Assembly (NCBI GenBank): GCA_964544955.1
Contig: CAZJEB010000002.1
Coordinates: 186,001 to 250,000, forward strand
DNA from: JAAZPT01 sp964544955
GTDB taxonomy: Bacteria; Bacillota; Clostridia; Christensenellales; Aristaeellaceae
DNA: 64,000 nt
Reading direction: 5' to 3'
The notes under the pieces: generated by a model
Seen by the model: only the letters and a program-made list of their open reading frames with translations
Database searches by the model: none
Told to the model about the DNA's origin: nothing
Shown here: positions 1 to 9,091 of the stretch, in pieces
How the letters are laid out: each line of letters starts with the position of its first letter
Position numbering within the stretch: the first letter of the stretch is position 1
Made by a program: the position numbers and the translations under genes

Positions 1-1
1 A

Positions 2-271
2 TCATTAAAACAGAGTAATAGCATTGTTAAGAAAAAAGAAATACCTATGTTTTCAATGCTTGCATACTTTTTGTTGCTAGAATTTGCTGCAAGCTGGCTT
101 ATGGGTATATTCACTGCAAGCCCAGTAATAGCCTTAATAATATCCCAAGCAATAGGCCTAGTAATAAAAGCGTATTACAACATAGCGGTTGCGGGCATGT
201 ATTGCAACTTGAGCAATTTAGATGTAATTAGCGCGGAGGATTTAACTAAAAACAATCCACCACAAATTTAA
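2..271 (+). CDS. C-terminal fragment of an integral membrane protein
   Basis: The frame is open from the first bases of the window, so this is the 3' end of a longer gene; the ATG at 47 is most likely internal. The visible 89 residues begin with a polar stretch (SLKQSNSIVKKKEIP), then two hydrophobic segments (about residues 18-37 and 42-62 of the visible part), then a short polar tail ending NNPPQI. This looks like the last two membrane spans of a polytopic protein. The family cannot be named from this piece. A rho-independent terminator follows at once, so it closes its transcription unit. Confidence 0.6.
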   Translation, partial: SLKQSNSIVKKKEIPMFSMLAYFLLLEFAASWLMGIFTASPVIALIISQAIGLVIKAYYNIAVAGMYCNLSNLDVISAEDLTKNNPPQI

Positions 272-275
272 TATA

Positions 276-306
276 AAAATACTGCTAAAATTAAGCAGTA
301 TTTTTT
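276..306 (+). terminator. rho-independent terminator
   Basis: A 9-bp perfect stem (AATACTGCT / AGCAGTATT, 278-286 and 294-302) with a 7-nt loop is followed by a T run. It lies 6 bp after the stop codon of the membrane-protein fragment. Confidence 0.85.
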
Positions 307-435
307 ATTGTTTTTATTGTGAATTTAATGTAAATTAGGCTTTTATAATACATACAATAATTTACAAATTAATAAAATAATGATAACATTATTTTGCTTT
401 ACTTAAGCAAATTATCTTTGTAAAGGATTGAGTTT

Positions 436-1704
436 ATGCCAAATTTTAAATTAAATGATTCTGTTTTTATAGCAGCAACTGAAAAATTTCAAACTCCTTT
501 TCACCTTTATGATGAACAAGGTATTATAGATACAATTAAAAAACTTAAAAAAGCCTTCTCTCCAGCACCTTTTAAGGAATATTTTGCTGTAAAGGCTTTA
601 CCAAACCCAGCCATTTTAAAAATTGTTAAAGAAAATGGCTGTGGTGTAGATTGTGCATCATTAGCAGAACTTATGCTTGCCGAAGCTTGTGGCTTTAGTG
701 GTGATGATATTATGTTTAGCGCTAATACAGTGCCGGATGAGGAGTTCGCCTACGCTAGAAAGCTTGGGGCTATAATAAACCTTGATGATATCAGCCATAT
801 TGATGCCTTGCATAATAATGGTGGAATACCTGAAACAATTTGCTTGCGCTTTAACCCAGGTGGAATTTTTATGGATCAAAATGATATTATGGGCAGCCCT
901 GGGCAAAGCAAATATGGTATGACAAGGGATCAGCTTACAGAGGCGCTTATTAAGCTTAAAAAGCTTGGGGCAAAAAGGTTTGGCCTACATGCCTTCCTTG
1001 TAAGCAATACAAGGGAAAGCAAATATTACCCAGAACTGGCTGCTTTGCTTATGAAAACTGGTATAATCCTTATGGATGAAACAGGCTTGCAATTAGACTT
1101 TTTAAACCTTTCTGGTGGCATTGGTATACCTTACCATAAAAATGAAACTGAAGCCGATATAGATAAAATTGGTGAAGGAGTAAATTTTGAATACCAAAGG
1201 GAGCTTATTAATAGAGGTGTAAAGGGAGTAAAAATATTCTCAGAGCTTGGTAGATACTTAACTGGACCTCATGGGTGGCTTGTAACAAAAGCTATACGCT
1301 ATAAGGATATTTATAAACAATATATTGGTGTTGATGCATCAGCCTGTGACCTTATGCGCCCAGCTATGTATGGGGCATACCACTACATAGGCGTTGTAGG
1401 TAAAGGCGATGCAGAACGTACAGAAGTCTATGATGTTGTTGGCTCCCTTTGCGAAAATAACGATAAGTTTGCTATAGATAGAAAATTGCCTAAAATTGAT
1501 AGTGGAGATATACTTGTTATACATGATACGGGTGCTCACTCAAGGGCAATGGGATATAACTATAATGGAAAAATGCGCTGTGGTGAAGTCCTTTATACAA
1601 AAGAAGGCAACTTTAAATTAATACGTCGCAGTGAAACCCCTAAAGATTATTTCGCAACATTAGATATTTATGATGATGAAGCAATAAGAAAGTTGGCAGA
1701 ATAA
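436..1704 (+). CDS. lysA: diaminopimelate decarboxylase (LysA-type, PLP fold III)
   Basis: Predicted to decarboxylate meso-diaminopimelate to L-lysine in the cytosol, the last step of lysine synthesis. The 422-residue length fits. The N-terminal TIM barrel carries the PLP lysine in YFAVKAL (K53). The C-terminal part has CENND (near 340), which supplies substrate contacts from the partner subunit, and a GYNYNGKMRCGEVL stretch matching the YN/AEVL end of the family. The usual glycine-rich HxGS region reads GLHAFLVSN, a variant found in one LysA subclade. Its stop overlaps the start of cysK by one base. A TATAAT at 344-349 could be the operon's -10, but I see no good -35. dapA, dapB and asd lie about 30 kb away on the other strand. 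Confidence 0.9.
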   Translation: MPNFKLNDSVFIAATEKFQTPFHLYDEQGIIDTIKKLKKAFSPAPFKEYFAVKALPNPAILKIVKENGCGVDCASLAELMLAEACGFSGDDIMFSANTVPDEEFAYARKLGAIINLDDISHIDALHNNGGIPETICLRFNPGGIFMDQNDIMGSPGQSKYGMTRDQLTEALIKLKKLGAKRFGLHAFLVSNTRESKYYPELAALLMKTGIILMDETGLQLDFLNLSGGIGIPYHKNETEADIDKIGEGVNFEYQRELINRGVKGVKIFSELGRYLTGPHGWLVTKAIRYKDIYKQYIGVDASACDLMRPAMYGAYHYIGVVGKGDAERTEVYDVVGSLCENNDKFAIDRKLPKIDSGDILVIHDTGAHSRAMGYNYNGKMRCGEVLYTKEGNFKLIRRSETPKDYFATLDIYDDEAIRKLAE

Positions 1705-2630
1705 TGAAAATAATAGAAAATTATACCGATTTAATTGGAAACACACCTCTTTACCATGCAAAAAATCTAGAGGATAAATTAAACCTAAATTTTAGGCTTC
1801 TTTTAAAATTAGAAATGTTTAACCCTGCTGGTAGCGTTAAGGATAGGGCAGCCTTATTTATGATAAACAAGGCTATTAAGGATGGCTTACTTAAAGAAGG
1901 CTCAACCATAATAGAGCCTACAAGTGGAAATACAGGCATAGGACTAGCTTCAATTGCTATACCCATGGGCTATAAAGTTATACTTGTTATGCCCGATACT
2001 ATGAGCCAAGAGCGTAGGTCATTGCTTGCAGCATACGGTGCAGAGCTTGTTCTTACCCCTGGCGCTGAAGGCATGAAAGGCTCAATTGCTAAGGCTAAGG
2101 AAATGTTGGCAGAAACACCAAACTCTTTTATGCCAAGCCAATTTACTAATATGGCAAATGTGGAGGCCCACTATAACACAACAGGCCCAGAGCTATGGAA
2201 CCAAACAGATGGAAGTATTGATTACTTTGTATCAGGCATTGGCACAGGTGGCACAATAACGGGTACAGGCAAATACTTAAAAGAAAAAAACCCTAAAATA
2301 GAGCTTGTTGCAGTTGAGCCGGTAAACTCTGCTGTACTAAGCGGTAAACCCAGTGGTAAACACAAGCTACAAGGTATAGGTGCAGGCTTTGTACCAGAAA
2401 TATTAGATACTAAAATTTATAACAATATTGTTACCGTTGAAGATGATGAAGCTCTTGCTATGGCTAAAACAATTGCCCGCACAGAAGGCTTAATTGTAGG
2501 TATATCATCAGCGGCAGCTGTTGTTGCTGCAATAAAAATGCAAAACATAGCAAACACTCAAGGTAAAACAATTGTAGCCTTGTTGCCCGATACAGGCTTA
2601 CGCTATATATCAATGGGAATATATAACTGA
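1704..2630 (+). CDS. cysK: cysteine synthase (O-acetylserine sulfhydrylase)
   Basis: A PLP fold-II beta-replacement enzyme making cysteine from O-acetylserine and sulfide. The 308 residues match CysK. Visible signatures are the N-terminal DLIGNTPL, the PLP lysine in AGSVKDRA (K46), the substrate loop TSGNTG (73-78) and the phosphate-binding GIGTGGT (179-184). Its start overlaps the lysA stop by one base (TAATG), so translation is probably coupled. A CysM-like variant is possible, but the size and motifs fit CysK. Confidence 0.93.
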   Translation: MKIIENYTDLIGNTPLYHAKNLEDKLNLNFRLLLKLEMFNPAGSVKDRAALFMINKAIKDGLLKEGSTIIEPTSGNTGIGLASIAIPMGYKVILVMPDTMSQERRSLLAAYGAELVLTPGAEGMKGSIAKAKEMLAETPNSFMPSQFTNMANVEAHYNTTGPELWNQTDGSIDYFVSGIGTGGTITGTGKYLKEKNPKIELVAVEPVNSAVLSGKPSGKHKLQGIGAGFVPEILDTKIYNNIVTVEDDEALAMAKTIARTEGLIVGISSAAAVVAAIKMQNIANTQGKTIVALLPDTGLRYISMGIYN

Positions 2631-2640
2631 GGTAAATAAA

Positions 2641-3708
2641 ATGATATCTTTCTCCTGTGACTATTTAACTGGTGCATGCCCTGAAATACAAAGTGCATTA
2701 AACAAGGTTAATAATATGCTTCATGCTCCATATGGTGATGATGATTTTAGCAAGGCCTCGGAACAAGCCATATTAAAAGCTTGCGAAAGTACCAATGGCA
2801 AAGTATGGTTTTTATCTGGTGGAACCCAAAGTAACATGACCTTTATTAAGGCTTGTTTACGCCCTCACGAAGGAGTAATTAGTACAAATGAAGCCCATAT
2901 AGCTACCCACGAAACAGGTGCTATAGAGTCAACAGGGCATAAGGTTATTACAGTTCCATCAGGAACAGGTGAAAATGCAGGCAAACTAAGTGCAAATCAA
3001 ATAGAACAAGTGGTTTTAAAGCATAGGCAGGACCCATCTTTTGAGCATATAGTAAAACCTAAAATGGTATATATCTCTCAACCAACAGAACTAGGTACTA
3101 TTTATAGCCCCGATGAAATTATTGCTATTGGAAATGTTTGCAAAAAGTACTCTTTATATTTTTATGTAGATGGGGCAAGGCTTGCATGTGCCTATGCTCA
3201 TATAAACGATAATTACAAAACAAACCTATTAAAGCTTTTAGCGCAAAATTGTGATGGCTTTACAATAGGTGGCTCTAAATGTGGGGCTTTGTTTGGTGAA
3301 GCATTAGTTGTGCTAAATGATAATATTAATCAAGATTTTAAGTATATAGTAAAACAAAGTGGAGCGCTTATGTCAAAGGGCTTTATTATTGGTGTACAAT
3401 ATGCTGAGTTTTTTAAAAATGATCTTTATTTGAATATTGGCAGGCATTCAAACAATATGGCAATGCAAATAAAACAAATATTCAAAGGCTTTAATTTTGT
3501 TTCCAACTCCTACACAAACCAGCAGTTTCCAATAATACCAATGGATTTGTATAATTACTTAAAGGATGATTTTGCTTTTTCTTTATGGGAAAAATTGCTT
3601 GATGAAATGGTTGCTGTGCGTTTTGTAAGCAGCTACATTACAACTCAAGCGGATATAGATGCTCTTGATAAGGCTGTAAAAGCTTTTTATAAAAAATATT
3701 CAATATAA
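2641..3708 (+). CDS. low-specificity L-threonine aldolase family (beta-eliminating lyase fold)
   Basis: A PLP fold-I enzyme of 355 residues. It has the cofactor-stacking region SGGTQSN (59-65), DGAR (177-180) and the Schiff-base lysine in TIGGSKCG (K213), which is the threonine aldolase pattern: threonine to glycine plus acetaldehyde. It starts 10 bp after cysK and closes a three-gene amino-acid operon. Related lyases share the fold, so the substrate is inferred. No terminator is obvious; a 10-bp inverted repeat at 3759-3796 follows. Confidence 0.8.
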   Translation: MISFSCDYLTGACPEIQSALNKVNNMLHAPYGDDDFSKASEQAILKACESTNGKVWFLSGGTQSNMTFIKACLRPHEGVISTNEAHIATHETGAIESTGHKVITVPSGTGENAGKLSANQIEQVVLKHRQDPSFEHIVKPKMVYISQPTELGTIYSPDEIIAIGNVCKKYSLYFYVDGARLACAYAHINDNYKTNLLKLLAQNCDGFTIGGSKCGALFGEALVVLNDNINQDFKYIVKQSGALMSKGFIIGVQYAEFFKNDLYLNIGRHSNNMAMQIKQIFKGFNFVSNSYTNQQFPIIPMDLYNYLKDDFAFSLWEKLLDEMVAVRFVSSYITTQADIDALDKAVKAFYKKYSI

Positions 3709-3758
3709 TCAATAATTGTAAAGCATTTGTAAACATTTTTAAATTGAAGAATAATTCG

Positions 3759-3796
3759 CAAAATTGGCGCAAAATTCACCATTTATGCCAATTTTG
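3759..3796. repeat. 10-bp perfect inverted repeat in front of a promoter
   Basis: CAAAATTGGC (3759-3768) and GCCAATTTTG (3787-3796) are perfect inverted arms around an 18-nt loop. The right arm ends 4 bp before a -35 element. It could end the lysA operon transcript or serve as an operator for the following gene; there is no clean U tract. Confidence 0.5.
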
Positions 3797-3800
3797 TTTG

Positions 3801-3829
3801 GTGACAAATTTAACAAGCTATTGTATAAT
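3801..3829 (+). promoter_or_regulatory. sigma-A-type promoter
   Basis: GTGACA (3801-3806), a 17-bp spacer and TATAAT (3824-3829), followed 41 bp later by the start of the secreted-protein gene. Confidence 0.7.
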
Positions 3830-3870
3830 TACAGTATAAAGAGTTTTTAAATAATAAAGGAGAGATAATT

Positions 3871-5523
3871 ATGCGTAAAAATAATTTTGTTGTATTTATA
3901 GCATTGTTGCTCGTAATGATAATACCAGTTATGGCATTTGCATCACCAGCTAATGACTATAGGGAAGAAGGCCTAAAGGCAGCTAAAGAGCAAGTAGTTA
4001 AGTATGAACTTGGTATTATGCCTGGTATGTTCGCAAATGAAAAGGGCGAAGATGGTGTTGCTGACCTTCTTAAAGCAATAGCAATTGAAACACATAGCCT
4101 TGGGGATAAACAGTTTGCTTTAAACTTGCTATTAAATGCTGTACCAGAGCTTACATTGTTGGTTAATACAGATGAAAATGGCACAATATTTGCGGAAATT
4201 CCTCAATTCCAAGCTCCAGTTTTTGAGATAACATTGGAAGATATTTTTGCTGCTATGGAAGCAAATGGTCAAAAAATTGATGATAGGCAAAAGTTAGAAA
4301 TTGCAAAATTGCTAAAAGGCGATGAAGATGATCTAGAGGAAATTTTTGGCGAGTTTGATAATGAAGGCGTAAAACTTGACCTTGAAGAACTTAAAAATCC
4401 AGAAAAAACTGGCGATGAAGTTTTAGATGCATGGTTTGCTGAAAAAGCAAAAACAATGGAATTTGTTGAAAACCCAGAAGAAAATCCAAAGCACGATAAA
4501 GCTGTTTATAAAGTTTCTATGAAACTTAATAACGAAGATATATTAACAATAATGTCTTCAAAAACTGCTCAAGAAGCTATAATGGCTCAAGCTGCAGCTA
4601 TGCAACAAAGTACACAAGCAACTGGAACAACTGAAACACCAGATTTTGCAACTGTTTTCCAACAAGGGCTAGAAGCCTATAAAACAGGTGCTGTAGTGCT
4701 TGATGCAACAGTAAGCTACTACATTGATGCAGAATCTTATTTAGTTGCTATGGAAATTCCTATGACAATGGATGTTGATGCTGAAAAGATGGCAGAGTTA
4801 AATAAAAAACTTGCGGCTGAACAACAGCCTCAAGAAAGCGATATGGAACAACCACCAGTGCAACAATCTGTTGGTAAAATGGATATGAATTTTAATTACT
4901 ATAGGTTAACAGAAAACAACTTCTACAACCACAAAGTTGAGTTCCCAGTTAATATTGATGGTAAAACTATAATGAATACCACATTTGCTGTTAATGTTCC
5001 AACGGATGATGATATTCAACAATATAACTTAAAAGCAAATGTTGAGCTTAATGATGAAACAAATGGAAAAATGGAATTAGGCGTAAACAGCGACCTTATC
5101 TGGAATGGTAACAAAGCCCATGGCGTTACAGCCCTTAAATTACAACAGGCCGAAAACGTAACAGGTGCAACAATTGATGTAAATAGCGAAGTTAGTGATG
5201 CGGAAGGCATTGTTACAAAATTTGATGTTTATGTTAAAATGGGCCCTGCAGAGGCATATACACCTGAAGTTACAGAAAACGATATGAAGTTTGCTACAAT
5301 AACAGTTACAGAACAGTTTGTTGAACCTACCGAAGTATTTGAAGCACAACCAGCTAAGGCTGAAAACAAAGTAAGAATATTAACCCTTGGCTCTGAAGAA
5401 ATGGAAGCTTTAACAACACAACTTGAACCAGCACTACAACAGTGGCTTGGTGGCTTAATGCAAAAATTGCCCGCAACATTCTTAAATATGATTATGCCAC
5501 AACAAGAAACTGCACAACCATAA
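3871..5523 (+). CDS. secreted protein of unknown function
   Basis: 550 residues starting with a clear signal peptide: KKN, then a hydrophobic core, then a likely cut after AFA near residue 27. There is no lipobox cysteine and no later membrane span, so it should be exported and released. The mature protein is acidic, rich in E, A, Q and T, with a low-complexity linker near 240-265 (QQSTQATGTTETP) and another Gln/Pro-rich patch near 315-330. The second half looks beta-rich. I do not recognise a family. It has its own strong promoter, a GGAGAG ribosome site and a terminator-like hairpin after it, which separates it from the FHA-SEDS-PBP genes. Confidence 0.75.
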   Translation: MRKNNFVVFIALLLVMIIPVMAFASPANDYREEGLKAAKEQVVKYELGIMPGMFANEKGEDGVADLLKAIAIETHSLGDKQFALNLLLNAVPELTLLVNTDENGTIFAEIPQFQAPVFEITLEDIFAAMEANGQKIDDRQKLEIAKLLKGDEDDLEEIFGEFDNEGVKLDLEELKNPEKTGDEVLDAWFAEKAKTMEFVENPEENPKHDKAVYKVSMKLNNEDILTIMSSKTAQEAIMAQAAAMQQSTQATGTTETPDFATVFQQGLEAYKTGAVVLDATVSYYIDAESYLVAMEIPMTMDVDAEKMAELNKKLAAEQQPQESDMEQPPVQQSVGKMDMNFNYYRLTENNFYNHKVEFPVNIDGKTIMNTTFAVNVPTDDDIQQYNLKANVELNDETNGKMELGVNSDLIWNGNKAHGVTALKLQQAENVTGATIDVNSEVSDAEGIVTKFDVYVKMGPAEAYTPEVTENDMKFATITVTEQFVEPTEVFEAQPAKAENKVRILTLGSEEMEALTTQLEPALQQWLGGLMQKLPATFLNMIMPQQETAQP

Positions 5524-5545
5524 TTTTAATTAATTAAATAAAAAT

Positions 5546-5585
5546 GCATGGCAAGCTTAATGCTTGTCATGCTATTCTTATTATT
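5546..5585 (+). terminator. hairpin terminator or attenuator
   Basis: An 11-bp stem with one G-U pair (GCATGGCAAGC 5546-5556 / GCTTGTCATGC 5562-5572) is followed by a T-rich stretch. It lies between the secreted-protein gene and the FHA gene, just before the latter's ribosome site, so partial readthrough is possible. Confidence 0.7.
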
Positions 5586-5599
5586 TGGAGGCGAACCAT

Positions 5600-6379
5600 T
5601 TGACAAAAGAAGTGTTTGAGCTTACATCACTTGCAGCAAGATATTGGTTCGTTTTTTTGCTTTTTGTTATTGTAATAAGGTCTTATTTTTGGCTTGGTAG
5701 GGATAATAGGGCATGGACCCGCAAAGTAAAATCCGTACCCAGCGCTGGTAATGTTGGCGAAGCTATAGTAATTATTGGCAATGCACAAATACCACAGGGT
5801 AAAACTATACCTATTCCCAGGGAAGGGGATATGGGTTCTGGCCATGGTTGCGATATTCAAATAAAATCTCAATTAGTAAAAAAACATCATATATGCTTTC
5901 GCTTTGAGGAAAACAACGGCCTTTTTGTACAATTGCTTAGCAATGCCAAGGTGTTCGTTGATGATATAGAGCTAAGTGGCAAAAATAAAAAAGCATACAT
6001 ATTACATGGCTCAACATTAGTAATTGGCGATGTACAGCTTAAGTTCCTGTTTTTTGCAGGCTTAGGTGTTCCTTATGCTCCAAAATCAACGGGTGAAGCA
6101 TACATGGTGCAAGATCCATTAGCGATGCAAGCCTATATGCAACAAATGCACATGGCTAATATGTATGCACAAAATCCAGCCACCTATAATAATGAAAACT
6201 ATATGGATGGAAAATATAGCGAGGAATATGCGGAAGTTTATGATGATTCTGAGTATATAGATGATGAATATGATTCAAATTTAGCTTATGAAGAAAATGA
6301 TGAAGATATAGAAAATGATGAAGAAGAGTATATAGATCCTGACATGGAGGATTTTTCACATATAGGGGGTGAACGTTAA
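5600..6379 (+). CDS. FHA-domain membrane protein with acidic tail
   Basis: 259 residues from a TTG start, chosen because GGAGG (5587-5591) lies 8 bp upstream; the ATG at 5564 lies inside the preceding hairpin. One N-terminal membrane span (about 14-33) is followed by a cytoplasmic FHA domain (about 60-150) with GSGHGCDIQI and VKKHHICF in place of the usual GR...S..H pattern. FHA domains bind phosphothreonine peptides; the divergent loop makes phospho-binding uncertain. A Met/Gln/Tyr/Asn-rich linker leads to a very acidic Tyr-containing tail (about 205-250). It overlaps the next gene by one base (TAATG), so it is coupled to the SEDS and PBP genes. Confidence 0.8.
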   Translation: MTKEVFELTSLAARYWFVFLLFVIVIRSYFWLGRDNRAWTRKVKSVPSAGNVGEAIVIIGNAQIPQGKTIPIPREGDMGSGHGCDIQIKSQLVKKHHICFRFEENNGLFVQLLSNAKVFVDDIELSGKNKKAYILHGSTLVIGDVQLKFLFFAGLGVPYAPKSTGEAYMVQDPLAMQAYMQQMHMANMYAQNPATYNNENYMDGKYSEEYAEVYDDSEYIDDEYDSNLAYEENDEDIENDEEEYIDPDMEDFSHIGGER

Positions 6380-7644
6380 TGGAAATAGGTTCACCTAGAA
6401 TAAACAAAAAGCGCGATAAGGCTGCAAGTAGGCTTTCAGCAACTATAATTGTATTTTTTATTACCGGTTTTGGTTTAATTGCCCTTAAACCTGCAGAAAC
6501 TTTTGATTATAGAAATATTGTTATGATGTTTGCTATACCCCTTGTGCTTTATTTTAATATGAGTTTATTACCAAGGCTTTTCCCTGTGGATAGGTTGCTT
6601 ATGTGCATGGTAAGTTTCCTTTGTGGCTTAGGTGTTTTAATACTTTACAGTACAAATACGGATAGGGGCATACAACAAGCGGTATATTATGGCGTAGGCA
6701 CAGTATTTATGCTTTTTTGCCTTATGTTTGTTCGCTTTGTACCTAAGTGGGATGTACTGTCGTGGCTACTTTACCCAATAAGCTTAGCCTTGTTAGTATT
6801 GCCTTTGGTTTTTGGTAGAGAAATAAATGGTGCAAAAAACTGGATATTCTTTTCAGGTATATCAATACAACCAAGTGAGCTTGTAAAAATTACACTTATT
6901 ATAGTGTTTGCCTATACTATGAGTAGATACCAAAGGCTTAGTTGGATGGTTTTTTTAGGTGCTTGTATGGTGGTACTTATGCGCCAAAAAGACTTGGGTG
7001 CTGTTTTACTTTATTTTGCAACAGCCCTAGTTATGTACTATGCATCCAGTGGAAGCCTTAGAATTATTGCTATGTTTGTTGTTGCAGGTATTGGTGCATC
7101 TATCTATGGCTATGAAAAATTTAGCCACGTACAAAAACGTGTGGCTATTTGGCTAAACCCTTGGGCAGACTATGAAAACAGTGGTTACCAACTTATACAA
7201 TCCCTTGTTGCAATAGCCTCTGGTGGCCTTTTAGGTATGGGCCTTGGCTTAGGCAACCCAAGTGTAATACCAATTTATTATACAGACTTTATTTTTTCTG
7301 TTATATGTGAACAGTTTGGTATACTCTTTGGTGGCCTTGTTCTTGCAATATATGCTATACTTGTACTTAGGGGCAGTTTCATCGCTCGTAGCTCCTCTAC
7401 ACGCTTTCATTCGTTGTTGGCTTTAGGTTGTACAGCTATGTTATGCATACAAACCTTTGTTATTATAGGTGGGGTAATAAAGTTTATACCCCTCACAGGT
7501 GTAACAATGCCCTTTGTTAGTTATGGTGGCTCATCATTATTAAGTAGTATGGGCCTTGTTGGTGTTTTGCAAGGCGTTGCTTGCTATAATGGCGATACTT
7601 TGCAAGATGATATATATATGAGCCATAGGGATAATTATATTTAA
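6379..7644 (+). CDS. SEDS peptidoglycan glycosyltransferase (FtsW/RodA/SpoVE family)
   Basis: A polytopic membrane protein of 421 residues with about ten spans. It should polymerise lipid II into glycan strands together with a class B PBP. Family signatures include INGAKNW, ISIQPSELVK, YTDFIFSVICEQFG and the C-terminal FVSYGGSSL. The partner PBP starts 13 bp downstream and an FHA protein is coupled upstream. Which SEDS type (division, elongation or sporulation) cannot be told from sequence alone; the short partner PBP and FHA neighbour resemble the actinobacterial RodA-PbpA arrangement. Confidence 0.92.
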   Translation: MEIGSPRINKKRDKAASRLSATIIVFFITGFGLIALKPAETFDYRNIVMMFAIPLVLYFNMSLLPRLFPVDRLLMCMVSFLCGLGVLILYSTNTDRGIQQAVYYGVGTVFMLFCLMFVRFVPKWDVLSWLLYPISLALLVLPLVFGREINGAKNWIFFSGISIQPSELVKITLIIVFAYTMSRYQRLSWMVFLGACMVVLMRQKDLGAVLLYFATALVMYYASSGSLRIIAMFVVAGIGASIYGYEKFSHVQKRVAIWLNPWADYENSGYQLIQSLVAIASGGLLGMGLGLGNPSVIPIYYTDFIFSVICEQFGILFGGLVLAIYAILVLRGSFIARSSSTRFHSLLALGCTAMLCIQTFVIIGGVIKFIPLTGVTMPFVSYGGSSLLSSMGLVGVLQGVACYNGDTLQDDIYMSHRDNYI

Positions 7645-7656
7645 GGAGGATTGCTT

Positions 7657-9081
7657 TTGAGAGAATTAAGGTCGAGAATTCGTATAATAACATTCCTTCT
7701 TATTATGATGCTTGCAATAGTATTAGCATATTCTATTTACAGCATAAACGTGTATGGCACACGTTGGTTTGCCTATGGTAGAAACACAAGGGTATTATCC
7801 GATAAAAATGTGGTTATACCTGGTAAAATTGTAGATAGGAATGGCGTTGTGCTCGCCTATACAGATAATACTGGAAACAGGCAATATCAACAAGATAAAA
7901 CAAAGCGTAGTGCCGTTGTGCACCTAATTGGCGATAACCAAAACCAAGTATCTAACGGTGTTGAAAAATTTCAGGCGCGCTACCTTTATGGTTTTGATAC
8001 ATCCCTAAGCGAACGTATCGAGCAATTTATAAACGGTAAACAACGCTATGGCGATGATATACAAATTACTGTGGATTCAGAGCTTAATACTTATATTGTT
8101 AATAAGTTTAATGAGGATAAGGATTTAAGGGATAAAGGTGCAGGCATAGTTGTTATGAACTATAAAACGGGTGAAATTGTTAGCCTTGTAAGTATGCCTG
8201 TATTTGACCCTGTAAACATACCACAATCTGCTTTTACAGATGTAAGGCGACCCTTTTGGAACAGGGTAACCCAAAGCACATTACCACCTGGTAGTACATA
8301 TAAAATAATAACAATGGCTAGCGCTTTACAGTTTGCCCCAGAACTTGCTAATAGTGAGTTTAATTGTGATGGTGCTATTTTTGTAAATAACCATACAATA
8401 AAAGATGCAAATGCTGCAGTACATGGCCCAATAAAGCTACAAAAAGCCTTTGAGGTATCATGTAACAACACTTTTGCTAAAATTGCATTAAGCTTGGGTG
8501 ATGAAAAATTATCCGAAACTTCAGAAGCCCTTGGTTTTAATGATAACTTCCTGTTTAGGGATATTGTTGTTGAAAACAGCGTTTACCCTTATGATGGAAG
8601 GAACGATCTTGAAATGGCCCTTTCAGGTATAGGGCAAAGTAAAATATTAGCAACCCCTATGCATATGTGTATGATAGCATCAGCCGTAGCAAATGATGGG
8701 GTTATGATGGAACCCTATTTGCTTAACAAAGTTGTTAGCCATGGGGGAACGGAGCGCACAATAGAGGGCCCAAGGGAATACCGAAAAGTACTAGATAACA
8801 ATATAATAAAACCTGTATACAATGCAATGCTTGGTGTAGTAAAAAATGGCACTGGCAAAAGGGCAGCGGTTACTGGTATGAATATTGCAGGCAAAACAGG
8901 CTCTGCAGAGGGCATGGTAAATGGTAAAGAGGCTACACATGCATGGTTTGTAGGTTTTTCTGCTAATAATGATACACCGTATGCTCTTTGTATTATGGTA
9001 GAAGGTGGCGGTGGTGGTGGTTCTGTAGCAGCACCATTAGCATCACAAATATTTGCCTATTTAAAGGCTCGTTATAAATAA
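7657..9081 (+). CDS. class B penicillin-binding protein (transpeptidase)
   Basis: 474 residues with an N-terminal membrane anchor (about 10-28) and a periplasm-side transpeptidase domain that cross-links peptidoglycan. The active-site motifs are all present: STYK (nucleophile S213), SCN (268-270) and KTG (413-415). The protein is short, close to the PbpA type rather than the larger FtsI/PBP2 proteins. TTG at 7657 is preferred over TTG at 7651 because GGAGG at 7645-7649 gives it a 7-bp spacing. A Gly-rich stretch (GGGGGG) precedes the C-terminal helix. Probable partner of the SEDS protein just upstream. Confidence 0.93.
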   Translation: MRELRSRIRIITFLLIMMLAIVLAYSIYSINVYGTRWFAYGRNTRVLSDKNVVIPGKIVDRNGVVLAYTDNTGNRQYQQDKTKRSAVVHLIGDNQNQVSNGVEKFQARYLYGFDTSLSERIEQFINGKQRYGDDIQITVDSELNTYIVNKFNEDKDLRDKGAGIVVMNYKTGEIVSLVSMPVFDPVNIPQSAFTDVRRPFWNRVTQSTLPPGSTYKIITMASALQFAPELANSEFNCDGAIFVNNHTIKDANAAVHGPIKLQKAFEVSCNNTFAKIALSLGDEKLSETSEALGFNDNFLFRDIVVENSVYPYDGRNDLEMALSGIGQSKILATPMHMCMIASAVANDGVMMEPYLLNKVVSHGGTERTIEGPREYRKVLDNNIIKPVYNAMLGVVKNGTGKRAAVTGMNIAGKTGSAEGMVNGKEATHAWFVGFSANNDTPYALCIMVEGGGGGGSVAAPLASQIFAYLKARYK

Positions 9082-9091
9082 AGGAGAAAAT

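Noticed and set aside
310..435. Lysine riboswitch before lysA
   Set aside because: The gap is too short and has only a 7-bp hairpin (393-411).
8160..8471. 103-codon antisense frame in the PBP gene
   Set aside because: A shadow of the conserved transpeptidase frame; no independent start signals.
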